Assembly: GCA_002733905.1 (NCBI GenBank)
Contig: NVXK01000007.1
Span: 49,424 to 113,423, forward strand
Direction of reading: 5' to 3'
DNA length: 64,000 nt
Source: Robiginitomaculum sp.
Lineage (GTDB): Bacteria > Pseudomonadota > Alphaproteobacteria > Caulobacterales > Maricaulaceae
A program made the position numbers and the translations under genes. Each line of letters opens with the position of its first letter. Within the stretch, counting starts at the first letter, position 1. The notes beneath the pieces were generated by a model. It did not search any database, was not told the DNA's origin, and saw nothing but the letters and a program-made list of their open reading frames with translations. Shown one piece after another: positions 62,744-64,000 of this stretch.

Positions 62744-63880
62744 ATGGAACCACTTTTTTCGTATTCGGGTATATCCCTCACACTGGCAGAACTCCTCCTT
62801 GCCATCGCCCTTGTTATTCTCGGCGCCATTATTGGCCTCTTACTTGCCCCCAAGGGCAATGACACAATGAGCGCAGAGCAAATGAAGTCCTATCTTGGCC
62901 AAATGGCAGAGAAGCAATCCAGCCTACAAGGTCGCCTGTCCCAATTTGCAGAAGACGCCGCAGTCCGCGAAGAAAAGCTTCGCCAAAACCTAGACCTCCG
63001 CCTTGACCAAGTGGCGCACAAAGTCGGAAAATCCCTCTCTGACACTCAGGAACGTTCTAGTAAAAATTTAAAAGACTTGCACGAACGTCTCGCGCTCATT
63101 GACCAAGCCCAACACAATATCAAAGCTCTCTCATCAGAAGTTTCAAACCTACATGCCCTCCTCGCCAACAAACAAGCACGTGGTGCATGGGGCGAAAAAG
63201 CTATGCAAGATTTGATCGAGAACTATTTACCGCCAAGCGCCTATACGTTCCAAGCCGTGCTATCGAACGGCAAACGCGTTGACGCCCTCATCCATCTCCC
63301 CGGTGATCAAGGCAATGTGGCGATAGACAGCAAATTCCCGATGGAAGCATGGCGACGCCTCATCGACGCTGACAATGACGCCGACAAATTGACCGCCTCC
63401 AAATCCTTTCGCGCAGACGTGCTCGTCCACATCAAAGCCATTGCCGATAAATACCTCATCTTTGGCGAAACCTACGAAATCGCCATGCTCTTCCTACCGT
63501 CCGAAGCCATCTACGCAGAGCTTCATACAAATTTCACGGATGTTGTCGAAAAGGGTTTTTCCGCAAAAGTTATGATTGTTTCGCCGACCACTTTCATGGC
63601 CACACTTCACACTATGCGCGCTGTCATGAAAGATGCCGTCATGCGCGAACAAGCCCATATTATTCAAAAAGAAGTTGGCGTGCTTGCCAATGATGTCCGC
63701 CTTCTTTCTGAACGTGCCAACAAATTACAAACCCATTTTAACCAAGCCGCCAAAGACGTAGAAAGCATTTTGACCTCTAGCCGTAAAATCACCAATCGGT
63801 CCGACCGTATCGGGCAATTAGACGTGCCCCAAAAGAGCGATAGCGGCAGCACAGATTTGCTAGACACACCACCGCAATAA
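62744..63880 (+). CDS. rmuC: DNA recombination protein RmuC
   Basis: 378 residues: one N-terminal transmembrane helix ([19 protein letters not shown]), a coiled coil (about 40-130), and the RmuC domain with [40 protein letters not shown] and [12 protein letters not shown]. RmuC limits inversions at short repeats and is thought to be a nuclease of the PD-(D/E)xK type. Divergent from def. Confidence 0.93.
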   Translation: MEPLFSYSGISLTLAELLLAIALVILGAIIGLLLAPKGNDTMSAEQMKSYLGQMAEKQSSLQGRLSQFAEDAAVREEKLRQNLDLRLDQVAHKVGKSLSDTQERSSKNLKDLHERLALIDQAQHNIKALSSEVSNLHALLANKQARGAWGEKAMQDLIENYLPPSAYTFQAVLSNGKRVDALIHLPGDQGNVAIDSKFPMEAWRRLIDADNDADKLTASKSFRADVLVHIKAIADKYLIFGETYEIAMLFLPSEAIYAELHTNFTDVVEKGFSAKVMIVSPTTFMATLHTMRAVMKDAVMREQAHIIQKEVGVLANDVRLLSERANKLQTHFNQAAKDVESILTSSRKITNRSDRIGQLDVPQKSDSGSTDLLDTPPQ

Positions 63881-63917
63881 ATGATAATGCTGACGCCTAC
63901 ACAATAAGGATTTTATT

Positions 63918-64000
63918 ATGCCATCATTTGACGTCGTTTCCGAAGCTGACTTATCAGAAGTCGACAATGCCCTACAAAACCTAACCCGTGAAATTTCCGT
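63918..64000 (+). CDS. yajQ: YajQ-family nucleotide-binding protein, N-terminal part
   Basis: Starts at ATG 63918 after AAGGA and runs off the window. The visible residues MPSFDVVSEADLSEVDNALQ match the start of the YajQ/DUF520 family, two-domain proteins that bind nucleotides and, in some Xanthomonas species, cyclic-di-GMP. Only 27 codons can be seen. Confidence 0.85.
   Translation, partial: MPSFDVVSEADLSEVDNALQNLTREIS

Overview
The window looks like a chromosome segment of a moderately low-GC alphaproteobacterium, most likely of the Maricaulales/Caulobacterales type. The reasons are the conserved block rpmH-rnpA-yidC-ysxC-argB followed by dapD, dapE, truA, fmt, def, rmuC and yajQ, a FecI/FecR-controlled TonB receptor of the Caulobacter/Xanthomonas type, DUF1036 and TVP38 proteins, and a YtrA-type GntR regulator. 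The taxon is inferred from gene content, not from a marker search.

1-5.9 kb: the end of soxR; a YtrA-type GntR repressor with its membrane-protein partner and a perfect inverted-repeat operator; a small membrane protein; a decayed mannose-1-phosphate guanylyltransferase; scoAB (3-oxoacid CoA-transferase) divergent from a PAS-LuxR regulator; and a 62-residue HTH protein. 6-10 kb: a tightly overlapping three-gene operon of exported proteins with no clear family except a CsgG/LpoB-like first gene, bracketed by two inverted copies of a palindromic repeat that looks like a solo IS end. 10-14.5 kb: a histidine kinase with a degenerate receiver, a NarL-type regulator and a Fic protein. 14.8-21.4 kb: ECF sigma factor, FecR anti-sigma factor, a TonB receptor carrying an STN domain plus an internal second start and signal peptide, and an HSL-type esterase, together a probable uptake-and-hydrolysis locus. 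21.5-22.65 kb: an IS scar in which an IS66-type element is fused to the end of an IS3-type transposase.

22694-43149 is an integrated genomic island of about 20.4 kb. A 50-bp direct repeat flanks it, made of the 3' part of the tRNA-Arg(ACG) gene, whose intact copy lies at 43102-43178. From left to right the island holds a tyrosine integrase, an unknown gene translationally coupled to it, an AlpA-like regulator, a primase-like protein with a RepA-like ATPase, a serine recombinase with two ParB-family proteins, and an HTH protein. Next comes a five-gene minus-strand cluster: XRE regulator, MmeI-like methyltransferase without a visible nuclease motif, Fic protein, SF2 helicase and T5orf172/GIY-YIG nuclease. 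Then follow a lipoprotein with a barrel-like C-terminus and a pair formed by an unknown gene and a pentapeptide/helical-repeat gene. The methyltransferase-Fic-helicase-nuclease cluster is the best candidate for a novel (probably anti-phage) system. A truncated copy of the pentapeptide gene's 3' end sits outside the island at about 6.12-6.23 kb.

43.2-64 kb is ordinary core genome: GNAT acetyltransferase, P1 peptidase, gamma-glutamyltransferase, a sensor kinase, a flavin disulfide-reductase-like protein with TVP38 and DUF547 partners, and then the ribosomal/translation, lysine-biosynthesis and tRNA/peptide-maturation genes listed above.
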